From Amphibacillus cookii (lineage in GTDB: Bacteria; Bacillota; Bacilli; Bacillales; Amphibacillaceae): a stretch of DNA of 64,000 bases. The notes beneath the pieces are model-generated. The model was not told the origin of the DNA, did no database searches, and saw only the letters and a program-made list of their open reading frames with translations. The position numbers and the translations under genes were made by a program. The DNA lies in contig NZ_JAFBDS010000011.1 of assembly GCF_016908375.1 (NCBI RefSeq), positions 1 through 64,000 of the forward strand, written 5' to 3'. Below, in pieces: positions 52,894 through 62,595 of this stretch (the stretch's first letter is position 1; each line of letters opens with the position of its first letter).

Positions 52894-54750
52894 TCACTTG
52901 TTTTCGTTATCTACATGACTAGTCTCCTCTATCGTCTCAATTTCCTCTTTTATCGACTCTGTTACAACATCAACTAGCGCATCATCGTGAACTGCTGAAG
53001 CAATAACTTCGGTGATCACATGGTCAGTTGTCACTTGCTCTAATGCTTCATCTACCGATGTTTCTATTTCATACTCTTGTTTCAGCCCTAAGTTCAATGA
53101 ATAAATCATTAAGATAAGGATAATCGTAAAAGGAAGCCCCGTAATTATTGAAGCGGTTTGGAGCGCTACAAGTCCGCCACCGATAAGCAGTGTAGCAGCA
53201 ACAACGCCTTCCATGACAGCCCAGAATACACGCTGTGGAACTGGTGAATCTAGTTTCCCTCCTGAAGTTAGGTGATCAACAACTAAAGATCCGGAATCGG
53301 AAGACGTAACGAAGAACACGGTAACTAATATAATGCCAATCAGTGAAAGTATACTTGCTATTGGTAAATTTTCTACCATCGCAAAAAGTGCTAAAGCCTC
53401 ATTCTGTTCAACGAATGTAGAAATAGCCCCAATACCATTGCTTTCTTGAAAAATAGCTGTACCGCCGAATACGGACATCCAGAGAAAGGAGATTAGGGTA
53501 GGGATGAAAATAACACCCATGATAAATTCTCTTACTGTTCTTCCTTTAGAAATTCTGGCGATAAACATACCAACAAATGGCGACCATGATATCCACCATG
53601 CCCAATAAAAGACCGTCCAACCACTTTGCCAATTGGTCGCTCTAAAGGTTTCGGTCCATAAGCTCATTTCGATAAAGTTTGATAAGTAGTAACCAATGTT
53701 TTGCGTAAACCCACTTAGAATATACACCGTAGGTCCTGCTATCAGCACAAATAACAGGAAGACCCCTGCTAAGATCATATTGATTTCACTAAGTCGTTTA
53801 ACCCCACCATCTAGTCCTAAAACAACTGAAACCGTTGCAAAACCCGTGATGACTATAATTAAGAGAACTTGAACAGTAATACTGATATCAATGCCAAATA
53901 AGTGGTTTAATCCAGCATTCACTTGGGAAACACCGAGTCCAAGTGATGTAGCTAGTCCCATTAAGGTCGCTAAAACAGAAAGAATATCAATAATATTCCC
54001 CCATAATCCGTAAATCTTATTTCCGATAATTGGATAAAATAGTGATCTTATCGTCAAAGGCAACCCTTTATTATAAGAAAAGAATGCGAGGCCTAAACCA
54101 ACGATGGCATAAATAGCCCAAGGATGGATGCCCCAATGGAAAAAGGTACTCGCCATAGCCGCTTGTGCAGCAGAAGATGTGTTGGCTTCAACACCAGAAA
54201 ACATCGGCGATGGTGCTCCGTAATGTGTGATCGGTTCCGCAACACTCCAAAATAATAGTCCAATCCCCATACCCGCGCTAAGTAGCATCGCATACCAAGC
54301 AAATTTAGAGAATTCTGGCTTTGCTTTTTTTCCACCTAAAACGATCTTTCCATATCGACCAAAGGCAAAATAAAGCGAGGCTATAATAAAGATGTTAGCA
54401 GCAAAGATCATGAACCAACCTGTATTTTTAGTAATACTGCCCAAAATATTATCGAATAAATTCTCTGCTGTATTAGGAAACAGTAGCGTTAAAGAGATGA
54501 AAACAATCAAAATAATTGATGAGCAAATCGTGACGTACGGATGGATGTCAAAACCGAATTTTTTCCAATTGTTTTCTCCTACTTCTTCTTTTCCTTCCTC
54601 ATCAAAAAGTGACACCGTCGGTCTAATTTGTAATCCTTTAAACGGTTTTCTGTTTTTGATTGCCCTTTTTCTTGCTTCAGCTTCAGCTTTTTTTAGCTTT
54701 TTAGCCAAAGATTGTTGTGATGCACGCTCTTTCTTTTGTTGTTTATTCAT
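52894..54750 (-). CDS. BCCT family compatible-solute transporter (glycine betaine type)
   Basis: 618 residues: charged N-terminal tail (1-65), twelve membrane helices and an acidic C-terminal tail (about 550-618). Betaine-transporter motifs: AGMGIGLLFWSVAEP (sodium/substrate site in TM3), the unwound-helix segment ATSLGLGVSQV, and the aromatic substrate cage FYWAWWISWSPF. Sodium-coupled uptake of glycine betaine or related osmolytes (BetP/OpuD class). The long acidic tail could be the osmosensing element. Supports a salt-adapted lifestyle. Confidence 0.88.
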   Translation of the reverse strand: MNKQQKKERASQQSLAKKLKKAEAEARKRAIKNRKPFKGLQIRPTVSLFDEEGKEEVGENNWKKFGFDIHPYVTICSSIILIVFISLTLLFPNTAENLFDNILGSITKNTGWFMIFAANIFIIASLYFAFGRYGKIVLGGKKAKPEFSKFAWYAMLLSAGMGIGLLFWSVAEPITHYGAPSPMFSGVEANTSSAAQAAMASTFFHWGIHPWAIYAIVGLGLAFFSYNKGLPLTIRSLFYPIIGNKIYGLWGNIIDILSVLATLMGLATSLGLGVSQVNAGLNHLFGIDISITVQVLLIIVITGFATVSVVLGLDGGVKRLSEINMILAGVFLLFVLIAGPTVYILSGFTQNIGYYLSNFIEMSLWTETFRATNWQSGWTVFYWAWWISWSPFVGMFIARISKGRTVREFIMGVIFIPTLISFLWMSVFGGTAIFQESNGIGAISTFVEQNEALALFAMVENLPIASILSLIGIILVTVFFVTSSDSGSLVVDHLTSGGKLDSPVPQRVFWAVMEGVVAATLLIGGGLVALQTASIITGLPFTIILILMIYSLNLGLKQEYEIETSVDEALEQVTTDHVITEVIASAVHDDALVDVVTESIKEEIETIEETSHVDNENK

Positions 54751-54892
54751 ATAACCATACCTTTTGTCAAATTTTTATACCCTTTAAATTATACAAGTAG
54801 GAAAGCATGAACACAATGATAGATCAAAAAATGTGACTTTATCCGACAAATAACTAAGCATTTCGAACGCGTTTCTTTAACCTGAAACCCGT

Positions 54893-55855
54893 TTATTTAT
54901 TATTGTGAAAATCAGCTAAAAGCGCTCGGACTTCATCCGTCGATTTCGTGTTCATTAATTTAACACGCAAATCACTAGCACCAGGAAACCCTTTAACGTA
55001 AATTTTAAAGAAGCGATGCAAGCCGGCAATTGGGCGAGGAACCCGTTCCGCATACTGATCTTGCAAATCAAGTTGTAACTGCAACAACCCCAACAATTCA
55101 TCAGCAGTATGCTCCCTAGGCTGTTTTTCAAACGCATAAGGATTCTTAAAAATACCGCGACCTATCATAATTCCATCGACACCATATTGTTCGGCAAGCT
55201 GTAACCCTGTTTGACGATCAGGAATATCGCCATTTATCGTAATCCGTGTTTCAGGTGCAACGCGGTCCCGAATGGCGGTGATTTGCGGAATCACTTCCCA
55301 ATGAGCAGGCACTTTACTCATCTCTTCTCGTGTTCTCAGGTGAACCGATAAATTCGCAATATCCTGCTTAAGCAAATGGGGAAGCCAAGCTTCTAGCTCC
55401 TCAAGCTTTGCATAACCAAGCCGTGTTTTGACACTGACCGGTAAGCCTCCTGTTTTCGCCGCTTCGATCAATTCTGCTGCCACTTCCGGACGCAAAATAA
55501 GGCCACTTCCCTTACCGTTATTGGCGACATTAGGCACAGGACACCCCATATTAATATCGATGCCCTTAAAGCCCATCTCTGCCATACCAAGGCTCATCTC
55601 TCGAAAGAATTCCGGCTTATCCCCCCAAATATGGGCGACGATCGGCTGTTCATCTTCCGTAAACACTAACCGTCCACGCACACTTTCCTTACCATCTGGA
55701 TGACAATAACTATCCGAATTCGTAAATTCAGTAAAAAAAACATCGGGTGCTCCCGCTTCTTTGACGACATGACGAAAGACGACATCCGTCACATCTTCCA
55801 TTGGTGCTAATATAAAAAAAGGCTTCGGTAACGTTGCCCAAAAATTATTTATCAT
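54893..55855 (-). CDS. dus: tRNA-dihydrouridine synthase
   Basis: 320 residues from ATG 55855 (GAGGG upstream; the longer frame starts on a weak site). TIM-barrel FMN enzyme with APMEDVTD, the catalytic Cys in [11 protein letters not shown]-binding [12 protein letters not shown] and [10 protein letters not shown]. Reduces uridine to dihydrouridine in the tRNA D-loop. Monocistronic. Confidence 0.88.
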   Translation of the reverse strand: MINNFWATLPKPFFILAPMEDVTDVVFRHVVKEAGAPDVFFTEFTNSDSYCHPDGKESVRGRLVFTEDEQPIVAHIWGDKPEFFREMSLGMAEMGFKGIDINMGCPVPNVANNGKGSGLILRPEVAAELIEAAKTGGLPVSVKTRLGYAKLEELEAWLPHLLKQDIANLSVHLRTREEMSKVPAHWEVIPQITAIRDRVAPETRITINGDIPDRQTGLQLAEQYGVDGIMIGRGIFKNPYAFEKQPREHTADELLGLLQLQLDLQDQYAERVPRPIAGLHRFFKIYVKGFPGASDLRVKLMNTKSTDEVRALLADFHNNK

Positions 55856-56004
55856 TATAATAACCCTCATTTCATCAGCTAATCATTCTGGCACAATTAA
55901 AAACCATCGTTATTATACTAGGAATGCTAAGAAGAAGCAAAGGCAAGGATAGCGAGAGGCGAAGCTAGACTAAGATAAGCGGTGTATTTAATTTGAAGGT
56001 AAAT

Positions 56005-56052
56005 CAAAAGCCTAACCCCTCTCTCTAATTTTATCGAGGAATTAGGCTTTTG
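56005..56052 (-). terminator. terminator of the WYL regulator gene
   Basis: Arms CAAAAGCCTAA (56005-56015) and TTAGGCTTTTG (56042-56052) with a 26-nt loop; located between the WYL gene stop and dus. Confidence 0.6.
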
Positions 56053-56128
56053 ATATGCAACAATCGCACCCGATTGCGGAAGACAAGAAAATATCTCTTC
56101 ACACAACTACAAATATAACAAAGACCTT

Positions 56129-57094
56129 TTATTCATTATTGTAAAAGTCAATAACAGACATGGCTAACGATACGACTTTATCTGGAAGATCTTTCGGTGA
56201 AACGACCTTTATTTTATTTGCGAATCCCAATATATACTCTATAGCCTCTTGCTTATCATTAAATCTTAAAGTTGCTGATATCCAATTATATTCATTTGGT
56301 TTATCTGTTTTTATAACTTGGACAAACTTACCTGTAAATTTAATTCTTTTCATTATTTCCGGATGTATTTCTACTTGTACATCATATTTAGGTAAATTTT
56401 GTACAAACGCTACTTTTGATCGTTCCCAGTATGCCACCAAATTGAAATTAAGCGGTCTTCTAAAAGTTTCACTTTTGATCTTTGCATTATGTATGCGTGA
56501 TACTCTATAATTACGTAACTCCCCATCCCTTAGTGCAACAAGGTACCATTTATCACCTTTTGCCACCAATCCTAATGGTTCGACTAACCTTTCTTTTTGC
56601 TCCCCGTCGGCCTGTTCATAGTAGATTTTCATCTTTTTACTATCATAAACTGCTTGTTGCACGGTATTAAGAGCAGACACATTTTCTTTGGATTGTCTCC
56701 AAGTACCCGAATCTATATAAATTCTTTCCCATATTGTTTGTGCTTCGTCTCGATAAGTATCTGGGATATTTGCAAGTAACTTTTGCCTCGTATCTAGTGG
56801 CAGGTTATTTAATCCTAAATCTTTGAGTATTTCTTCAGGTGGTAAAAGAAATAAAGTTTTCATGTCATCTACAGTTAATCCACTTAATTTACTCCGAAAA
56901 TTATCTAATAGACGCCAACCTCCCTCTTTACCCCTTTCAGAAACAATGGGGATCCCTGCGTTGGTTAATGCATCCATATCTCTGAGAATGGTTCGATCTG
57001 ACACCTCTAAATCATTGGATAATTCCTTTGCTGTCATTTTACCTTTACTTTGTAAAAGTATCATTATATTCATTAATCTATCTGCTCTCATCAT
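56129..57094 (-). CDS. WYL-domain HTH transcriptional regulator (YafY/DeoR-like)
   Basis: 321 residues from ATG 57094 (AAAGG 8 nt upstream; GTG 57100 is too close). HTH_11 N-terminus (ADRLMNIMILLQSKGKMTAKE, first 20 only shown) and WYL domain (about 135-220, EPLGLVAKGDKWYLVAL) plus a WCX C-terminus. Binds nucleotide or oligonucleotide ligands in known members. Divergent from a DHFR-like gene with an ATGACA-N5-TGTCAT operator between. Confidence 0.86.
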   Translation of the reverse strand: MMRADRLMNIMILLQSKGKMTAKELSNDLEVSDRTILRDMDALTNAGIPIVSERGKEGGWRLLDNFRSKLSGLTVDDMKTLFLLPPEEILKDLGLNNLPLDTRQKLLANIPDTYRDEAQTIWERIYIDSGTWRQSKENVSALNTVQQAVYDSKKMKIYYEQADGEQKERLVEPLGLVAKGDKWYLVALRDGELRNYRVSRIHNAKIKSETFRRPLNFNLVAYWERSKVAFVQNLPKYDVQVEIHPEIMKRIKFTGKFVQVIKTDKPNEYNWISATLRFNDKQEAIEYILGFANKIKVVSPKDLPDKVVSLAMSVIDFYNNE

Positions 57095-57141
57095 ACCCAC
57101 AACCTTTATGTAAAAAAATTTGCGAATTAAATTTAATTAAT

Positions 57142-57158
57142 ATGACAAAAGGTGTCAT
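57142..57158. promoter_or_regulatory. WYL-type operator between divergent genes
   Basis: ATGACA-N5-TGTCAT, perfect inverted repeat overlapping the -35 region of a promoter with -10 TATAAT at 57175-57180 reading to the DHFR-like gene. Fits the divergent WYL regulator. Confidence 0.6.
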
Positions 57159-57205
57159 GTTTACATTGTATACTTATAATAGCGGTAAGGAAAGGAGCAT
57201 TTTTT

Positions 57206-57739
57206 ATGAATCAAAAACGAAATTTGGTATTGTTTATTTCTTCGAGTTTGGACGGATATATTGCTACTAAAGATGAATCCCTTGAATGGCTATTTAAGGT
57301 TGAAGGCGAAGGAGATAATGGTTTTTCTGAGTTTTATGAAACAGTTGATACAGTTTTAATGGGAAAAAGAACCTACGATTGGGTATTGAAACAAGAAATA
57401 GAGGAGTTCCCGTATAAGAATAAGGAATGCTATGTATTTACGAGAGCTCCTTATAAGGAAGCCGAGTATGTGAAGTTTGTTAATGATGACATAAATAATT
57501 TCGTTAACAAGCTAAAAAACAAAGACGGTAAAAACATTTGGGTGGTCGGTGGAGGTGAACTGTTAAATTCTTTTATTCAGGAGGATTTAGTTGATGAATT
57601 CTTTATAACCATTGCACCAACTATACTAGGTAGCGGCATCCCTTTATTTAAAGAAGGAAATCAAGAATTAGACCTTTCTCTGAAAGGAACGAAAAGATTT
57701 AATCAATTTATTGAATTGCATTATGAAGTTAAAAAGTAA
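57206..57739 (+). CDS. dihydrofolate reductase family protein (RibD C-terminal-like)
   Basis: 177 residues from ATG 57206 (AAAGGAG upstream). Rossmann-like DHFR/RibD-C fold with LFISSSLDGYIA, GKRTYDW, WVVGGGELLNSFI and TIAPTILGSGIPLF. This subgroup (YwjB/YyaP type) is of unknown reductase function, not classical FolA. Controlled by the divergent WYL regulator. Ends at a terminator (57761-57787). Confidence 0.83.
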   Translation: MNQKRNLVLFISSSLDGYIATKDESLEWLFKVEGEGDNGFSEFYETVDTVLMGKRTYDWVLKQEIEEFPYKNKECYVFTRAPYKEAEYVKFVNDDINNFVNKLKNKDGKNIWVVGGGELLNSFIQEDLVDEFFITIAPTILGSGIPLFKEGNQELDLSLKGTKRFNQFIELHYEVKK

Positions 57740-57760
57740 ATGATATAACTAAGCGCGATT

Positions 57761-57787
57761 AAACAGCCCTTATAAAAAGAGCTGTTT
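57761..57787 (+). terminator. terminator of the DHFR-like gene
   Basis: AAACAGC/GCTGTTT arms with a 13-nt loop followed by TTCTTTTT. Confidence 0.75.
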
Positions 57788-57872
57788 TTCTTTTTATACT
57801 GCCTCCACAATATGGCCCGATTCTGTATTCTGGAACAATGCTTCTTCGACAACTGCGCCCGTTAGCATAGGA

Positions 57873-58382
57873 TTAAAGCGAATACAACTCTATTATTTTG
57901 TCTGTGGGTAATTTACTCGGATCACTCATATCAACAAAATAAGGCAACTGCCATTTTTGAGTTTTCATCGCTTGCTTACTAGGCGGTTTATCCCAGCTAG
58001 GATAAACTCTTATTGCCATTTTCCCCTTTTTTGAATTGAACCTAAGAATATCCTGTTTGAAAAGAATTTCTTTTGGAAAAATAAATTGTCCAAACTCACT
58101 ATCATCTTTAAAAGTAGTTATAACTAATAAATCAGGTGCTTCCTCATATGTAAAGGGTTGGTTTTTATTATTTTCATCTTTTTCCCAAAATGCAACAAAC
58201 TGTCCTGCTTTGGTGGGAGTTATATTTGCAACCCTGAAACGAACTGTTCTCGAAGATAATCGAAATATACCAGCACCATACTTAGCATTTTGCTTTTCTT
58301 CTTGAGCCGACTTTACAGTTAAGTCATTTGGCTCGTAAATCATTTTATTTACATAATTTAATGCTGTATAAAAATCATTCAT
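57873..58382 (-). CDS. MepB family protein
   Basis: 169 residues: KYGAGIFRLSSRTVRFRVAN, PTKAGQFVAFWEKD, ITTFKDDSEFGQFIFPKEIL and a late KWQLPYFVDM match MepB, which in staphylococci is encoded with the MepA multidrug pump. No MepA or MepR homologue is near, so it is stand-alone here. Nuclease-like fold relationships have been suggested; function unclear. Confidence 0.78.
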   Translation of the reverse strand: MNDFYTALNYVNKMIYEPNDLTVKSAQEEKQNAKYGAGIFRLSSRTVRFRVANITPTKAGQFVAFWEKDENNKNQPFTYEEAPDLLVITTFKDDSEFGQFIFPKEILFKQDILRFNSKKGKMAIRVYPSWDKPPSKQAMKTQKWQLPYFVDMSDPSKLPTDKIIELYSL

Positions 58383-58508
58383 TATTCCACCCTCAAATTC
58401 CCAACAATCTGTCCCGATTCTTGAACAGTGATCACTATATATGAATATGGATCCCCATATCTTTCACAATAATTATAATAGCAATGCTTATTAATATACA
58501 TCATTTTT

Positions 58509-58899
58509 TCATTCAGGCATATCAAATTTAATCAATTTTAAAATCAATTTAGTGAATTCAATAGGAGCTGTTCCATTTGCAGTAACCAATTTTTAATCTT
58601 TTACTGCTTGTTTTTCTAGGAAACTGCCATTAGGATTATAATTTTCATAGTCATTCCAACTGTATACCGAGTTACCAGTATGATTATGATCATTTAGAAA
58701 ACCGTTCTCTTCCAACTAGTCTACTGCACCAAATATAGTACCTATGGGAATATTGTTTTGAAATGTCGTTTTGATTAACGGTACTTTCTAAAGAAATAGT
58801 ATGAACAGACCCATTCTCTCTTTGATTTAATGTCGATGATAAGTAAGCACCTTACCAATCTGCATACTCGTCTAATATAAGAAATAAGGCCTTTTTCAT
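58509..58899 (-). pseudogene. DJ-1/PfpI (type 1 glutamine amidotransferase-like) pseudogene
   Basis: Minus-strand translation from ATG 58899: MKKALFLILDEYADW, stop TAA, GAYLSSTLNQRENGSVHT, then a deletion and, in pieces, GTIFGAVD (the position of the catalytic-Cys AICGAVDFL motif in intact relatives), LEENGFLNDHNHTGNSVYSW and PNGSFLEKQAVKD, ending with several stops. The N- and C-terminal family hallmarks are clear; the middle is lost and the gene is dead. Confidence 0.75.
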
Positions 58900-59049
58900 A
58901 ATGACACTATCCCTCTCCTTACTACAGATCTCGTTAATTATACTCAAGTGTACTTTAACACATGCCTATAGCAAGAGCTCACACGATTATCGAATACCCT
59001 AATAATTCTCAGAAACACAAAACCGCTAAAACCGTTTGCTATGTACTTT

Positions 59050-59300
59050 TTGAAATTGATCTTTTAATGGTTTGTTTTCGTCCTCTAATGCCTTTATACA
59101 CTTTTTAATGTTTTATTAATACTTCGGCTTTTAATAGGTTTACGAGTGTTCGATGTCTTCATTCACTGTTTCGTTGAGTAGATTCAATTTCTCTTTTACT
59201 TTTGGATAAGTAGCGATGGTGGCTTCATTCTCAATCACATCAATCAGTTTTTGACTATAAAATACAAAATATATTTTTTCTAACATATTTTTCAATTACG
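59050..59300 (-). pseudogene. degraded small helical protein, possible transposon accessory remnant
   Basis: Minus-strand translation starting MLEKIYFVFYSQKLIDVIEN and, after stops, KALEDENKPLKDQFQKVHSK. The second piece resembles the C-terminal coiled coil of Tn554 TnpC-type (DUF6262) proteins. Tentative. Confidence 0.3.
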
Positions 59301-59349
59301 TCGATATTACAAATATAGGAATTGGAAATTCATTAGGAAGTTTATTAAG

Positions 59350-59920
59350 TTGAAAAAAGTAATTACGGCAATTTTATTTGTAGTAGTAACATTTTTCGGA
59401 GCATCGGGTACCATTTTAGCATCTAATAAGGAAGAACCTAACGTGTTGTAAAAGACTTACCTAAAGGAACAAGCTTTACATTCCCTTCAAAAAGAATATC
59501 CTAATGCCCTATTTATTGATGGAGAAGAAGAAACATTAGACTCTATCACACTTTTCCAAGGGGCTGCTCCACCTTTAACTTTTTTAAGTGTCTATGCTGC
59601 TATTTCTACTAAATTATCCACAGTATGAATATTTTGCAGATAACCAATTAACAGCTAATGAAGATCATGGTGGAGAAGAAATGTTAATTGTTACAATGGA
59701 AATTGGTTACAGTAAAAATTCGACAAGATTTGCGCGTATGAACGAAGATAGATTATCAATGTATATGCAGGAAGATATTGATTTAACTGGCAATAACATT
59801 GTTGATGGCGCGTTTAGATGGTGGGATGCTAGCGGGCATGATGAAGGAAAATTCACTTACCAAGCTACCTCTATCAACGCTCCTTGGAATACCATGAGTG
59901 CATGGATGAATTTTAGATAA
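59350..59920 (+). pseudogene. broken secreted-protein gene
   Basis: TTG 59350 (AGGAAG upstream) starts a signal peptide MKKVITAILFVVVTFFGASG; an in-frame TAA near 59450 is followed by KTYLKEQALHSLQKEYPNAL, and a frame change near 59620 leads to the rest ending in WNTMSAWMNFR at 59920. Original product about 185 residues, no known family. Either degraded or two sequencing errors; the first stop argues for decay. Confidence 0.6.
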
Positions 59921-59943
59921 AAAATCGTAAAGGAGCATAAACT

Positions 59944-60426
59944 ATGAATATTAATCGCACAGCTTCAACTTCCACACATGTTTCTTCTAATCGATCAGCA
60001 GTAAGAGGCTTAGATGCGGAAAAACAATTTACCAAAGAAATTAATGAAAAGAAAACTGACCCGTCAACAGCCGAAAATAGCCCAAATATATGGGCGGAGC
60101 TTGCACAAAAATACGATGTAACTCATGCTACCTTTGATGACTTAACAGAAATGAGTACATTATTGTATAAGTCAGGAGAAATTTCTCTTAAGGAACACGC
60201 CATCTTAACTTTTGATTTTGATAGGGGTGTCGAATCCATACAGATGAAAACGGTTGGTGTGCCGATTAATTTTAAGATGCACACAACTAGGGCTGATTCA
60301 GCTGGAAATAGAAACTGGATAGAAGAGTTTCAAGGCAGATCTGATAGAGCCTTTAATCACGGCAACCTAATTGGGCATCATGCGTATCAAGGTGTGATCA
60401 GTATTTTACAAAGGTTACAAGCATAA
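59944..60426 (+). CDS. hypothetical protein
   Basis: 160 residues from ATG 59944 (AAGGAG upstream), no signal peptide or membrane helix; Ser/Thr/Asn-rich N-terminus, then a mixed region with the pattern WAELAQKYDVTHATFDDLTE and a basic C-terminus. I do not recognise a family. Directly behind the broken secreted-protein gene and ahead of a strong terminator, so the two probably formed an operon. Confidence 0.6.
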   Translation: MNINRTASTSTHVSSNRSAVRGLDAEKQFTKEINEKKTDPSTAENSPNIWAELAQKYDVTHATFDDLTEMSTLLYKSGEISLKEHAILTFDFDRGVESIQMKTVGVPINFKMHTTRADSAGNRNWIEEFQGRSDRAFNHGNLIGHHAYQGVISILQRLQA

Positions 60427-60435
60427 ATCATTATA

Positions 60436-60480
60436 AAAAGTCGCGAATTCAGTTTGAGGGAAAGTGAATCCGCGACTTTT
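60436..60480 (+). terminator. terminator after the hypothetical gene
   Basis: AAAAGTCGCG/CGCGACTTTT arms with inner ATTCA/TGAAT pairing, ending TTTT. Confidence 0.8.
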
Positions 60481-60582
60481 CTAAATCTATATAGTATTCT
60501 ACTCGTCTATCCTATTAATTAGCAAGTAAATACAATTAAAGTAGCAGAGTCGTAACAAGGAAGCTAGACTGAGATAAGAAAT

Positions 60583-60690
60583 TTGGGTGACATGCTTTTA
60601 CATGTTGCTTATCATGAAGCAGTTCATACTGGTCAATTATTAGATTATTTAAGAACAGCAGATATTCCAAGAGGGCATATTTGGGATTAA
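60583..60690 (+). pseudogene. C-terminal fragment of a DinB/YfiT family protein
   Basis: Reads LGDMLLHVAYHEAVHTGQLL and then DYLRTADIPRGHIWD before TAA 60690. The HxxxHxGQ metal-binding motif is characteristic of DinB-type four-helix bundles. No upstream part of the gene remains. Confidence 0.7.
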
Positions 60691-60756
60691 TACTTTCAAT
60701 AGATGCCAACACAATAGTGATGCATATTGTATTCGGAGTTTTAAAATTTACAGGAT

Positions 60757-61080
60757 AATACCAAGCGCCTTTCCAACCCACCATGCAATTGTAAGAGTTT
60801 TATAATTCACACTAGTTTTTTTACCGGCGGCTTTATAAGCAATATAAGTTTTCACCAATTGCTGTCTATTCCCTTTAACTAGGGAGTTTAAGCTAATTCA
60901 AGCTGACCGGGGTTAGCCTTCATAATTGTGACCAAATCTGATAGAGGTTCATCTGCCTGATCCTGTTCAAATATGATCTCTGTAGTTTCCTCTGGCGTTG
61001 GAAAAATTACTTCAAATACATCATTTACAGTAATAAGACCTTCGGTTAGCAAATCCATTAATTCTTAAAAAAGTCTCCAT
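60757..61080 (-). pseudogene. frameshifted small gene of unknown type
   Basis: ATG 61080 has an excellent GGAGG site 6 nt upstream but its frame closes after about 20 codons; the next frame continues with MDLLTEGLITVNDVFEVIFP and an acidic region to a stop near 60893, then QQLVKTYIAYKAAGKK to 60757. A T-run near 61070 marks the frameshift. Family unknown. Confidence 0.4.
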
Positions 61081-61260
61081 TTTAATCCTCCAATGTATTT
61101 TTAGATAATTATACTACTTTAACATTGTAAATATATATTTTTATATGCAAAATTTTAGTAAAAATGTGGTGAGATAAACAAATGTAACTATTTGATGTAG
61201 GTTAATAAACGACTTTAAAAATGATGGAATTACATAACTATACTTTACCATACAAAAATA

Positions 61261-61294
61261 ACCCGGATATTAGAATTCACTCTTACATCCGGGG
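61261..61294 (-). terminator. terminator of the 61.3-kb hypothetical gene
   Basis: CCCGGAT/ATCCGGG arms; on the minus strand followed by TTATTTTTG. Confidence 0.65.
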
Positions 61295-61336
61295 CTCAGT
61301 ACCATTAGGGAAAGAACTATATTTTATTCATCAATG

Positions 61337-61672
61337 TTACAGTTTGGATTGATATAAATGACCATTTTCATTAACGAATCCTAGTCTATATGCTTTTTCA
61401 ATATAACTCATCGTTTTTGACTCCATGCCATAATTATTATGTTTTCTTAATTGCGTTTTACTATGTTCTTTTACCCATTGGTCTACATCTCTTGCCAATG
61501 ATTTATTAACAACTTCCTCTTCTTCAAGGACTTCTTGGAAATCCTTAAAGCTAACCTTATTATTGATATAATCTCTATTGCCTTCCCTTTGCCCTTTTAC
61601 ATGAGCAACAACTGTTAGTCTAGAATATGCTTGGAAAGAACTTAGTTGGTCCGAGCTGAAATTTCTAATCAT
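61337..61672 (-). CDS. hypothetical protein
   Basis: 111 residues from ATG 61672 (AAAGGA 10 nt upstream; TTG 61681 is too close to the site). Soluble, charged, predicted helical with an acidic core (FKDFQEVLEEEEVVNKSLAR) and a basic C-terminal part ending near HLYQSKL. No family recognised. Has its own terminator, which supports a real gene. Confidence 0.55.
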   Translation of the reverse strand: MIRNFSSDQLSSFQAYSRLTVVAHVKGQREGNRDYINNKVSFKDFQEVLEEEEVVNKSLARDVDQWVKEHSKTQLRKHNNYGMESKTMSYIEKAYRLGFVNENGHLYQSKL

Positions 61673-61681
61673 GAATATCAA

Positions 61682-62034
61682 TTCCTTTCAAATTATTACT
61701 AATATCTATATTTGATTTCATAGGCACAGTTTTTGTGTTTGTATAATTTGTAAACCAATCATCCATTTTTTAGGTAATTTAATTGTAACAAATATGGTAA
61801 GTAAGTCAATAGTTAGACTTATGTTGTTAAAAAATATAAATTAATAGTATTTTACTTGTAGGCTATTGATTAAATGCGGACTCTACTTGCGTTTGGACTG
61901 TGCATTACCTGAAAGTTCATATAAAATGGAAATTAAGATATAATACTACTAATGTTAGTATGTTTAGGTTTGCTCATTTAAAACACGCTTTTAGCTTTAT
62001 GTTTTTTGGTATGTTTTTATTCTACCAAATAAAT
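61682..62034. other. intergenic, no gene seen
   Basis: About 350 bp of AT-rich sequence without a credible frame; short plus-strand frames here lack RBS. Confidence 0.4.
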
Positions 62035-62079
62035 AACTGTGCAAGTAAGAAAGCGTACGCATTTCTTACTTGCACAGTT
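62035..62079 (-). terminator. terminator of the DUF5412-like gene
   Basis: Perfect 18-bp arms starting AACTGTGCAAGTAAGAAA, loop 9 nt, followed on the minus strand by ATTTATTTGG. Confidence 0.8.
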
Positions 62080-62099
62080 AATATTACACTCCCAAAGAA

Positions 62100-62471
62100 C
62101 TAGTTATTAAATTCAATCTTAACAATATCTGGTTCTCTTTTTTGTCTAGTTAAGATAACATTAGCTTCATAATCATTTTCCCATTCTACAGATATATTAT
62201 CAGGTAGTTTAGTTTTCATAATAGATTTATTATCATAATTGATTCTAAGCGTGGGATCAGGAAAATCTTCTATCCTAACAATTTCAATTGTTTTTATATT
62301 GTTTGGAGAATGACTAACCAATAACTGAGTTTCTTCTGAATATGAAAAATATAACCAAACCGGGACCGAAACAACCATAAGTACGAGAATGACTATCACC
62401 CAAAAACAGCCAATCCCTGTTAAGAATTTAACCTTTTGCTCGTTTAGGTTATAATCGTCTTCTCCAACCAT
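62100..62471 (-). CDS. DUF5412-like small membrane protein
   Basis: 123 residues from ATG 62471, chosen because GGAGGGG lies 9 nt upstream; the open frame extends further without RBS. One membrane helix (about 18-42) and a small extracellular beta domain with the pattern LLVSHSPNNIKTIEIVRI and ILTRQKREPDIVKIEF, typical of DUF5412. Function unknown. Confidence 0.6.
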   Translation of the reverse strand: MVGEDDYNLNEQKVKFLTGIGCFWVIVILVLMVVSVPVWLYFSYSEETQLLVSHSPNNIKTIEIVRIEDFPDPTLRINYDNKSIMKTKLPDNISVEWENDYEANVILTRQKREPDIVKIEFNN

Positions 62472-62595
62472 TTGATCTTCCCCTCCTCCATTAAGTTCGT
62501 TTATCATAATATGGATATATGAAACTTGCTTGGATACTCCCGTTGAGAACGTTTGATATCCATCTTTTACTCTCCGAAGCCAACCTATGAACATT

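Noticed and set aside
59944-60426. Flagellar or phage protein
   Set aside because: No motif supports either; left as hypothetical.
61900-62103. Plus-strand small gene overlapping the 62.04-kb hairpin
   Set aside because: No RBS, composition not protein-like, and it contains the terminator of the opposite gene.
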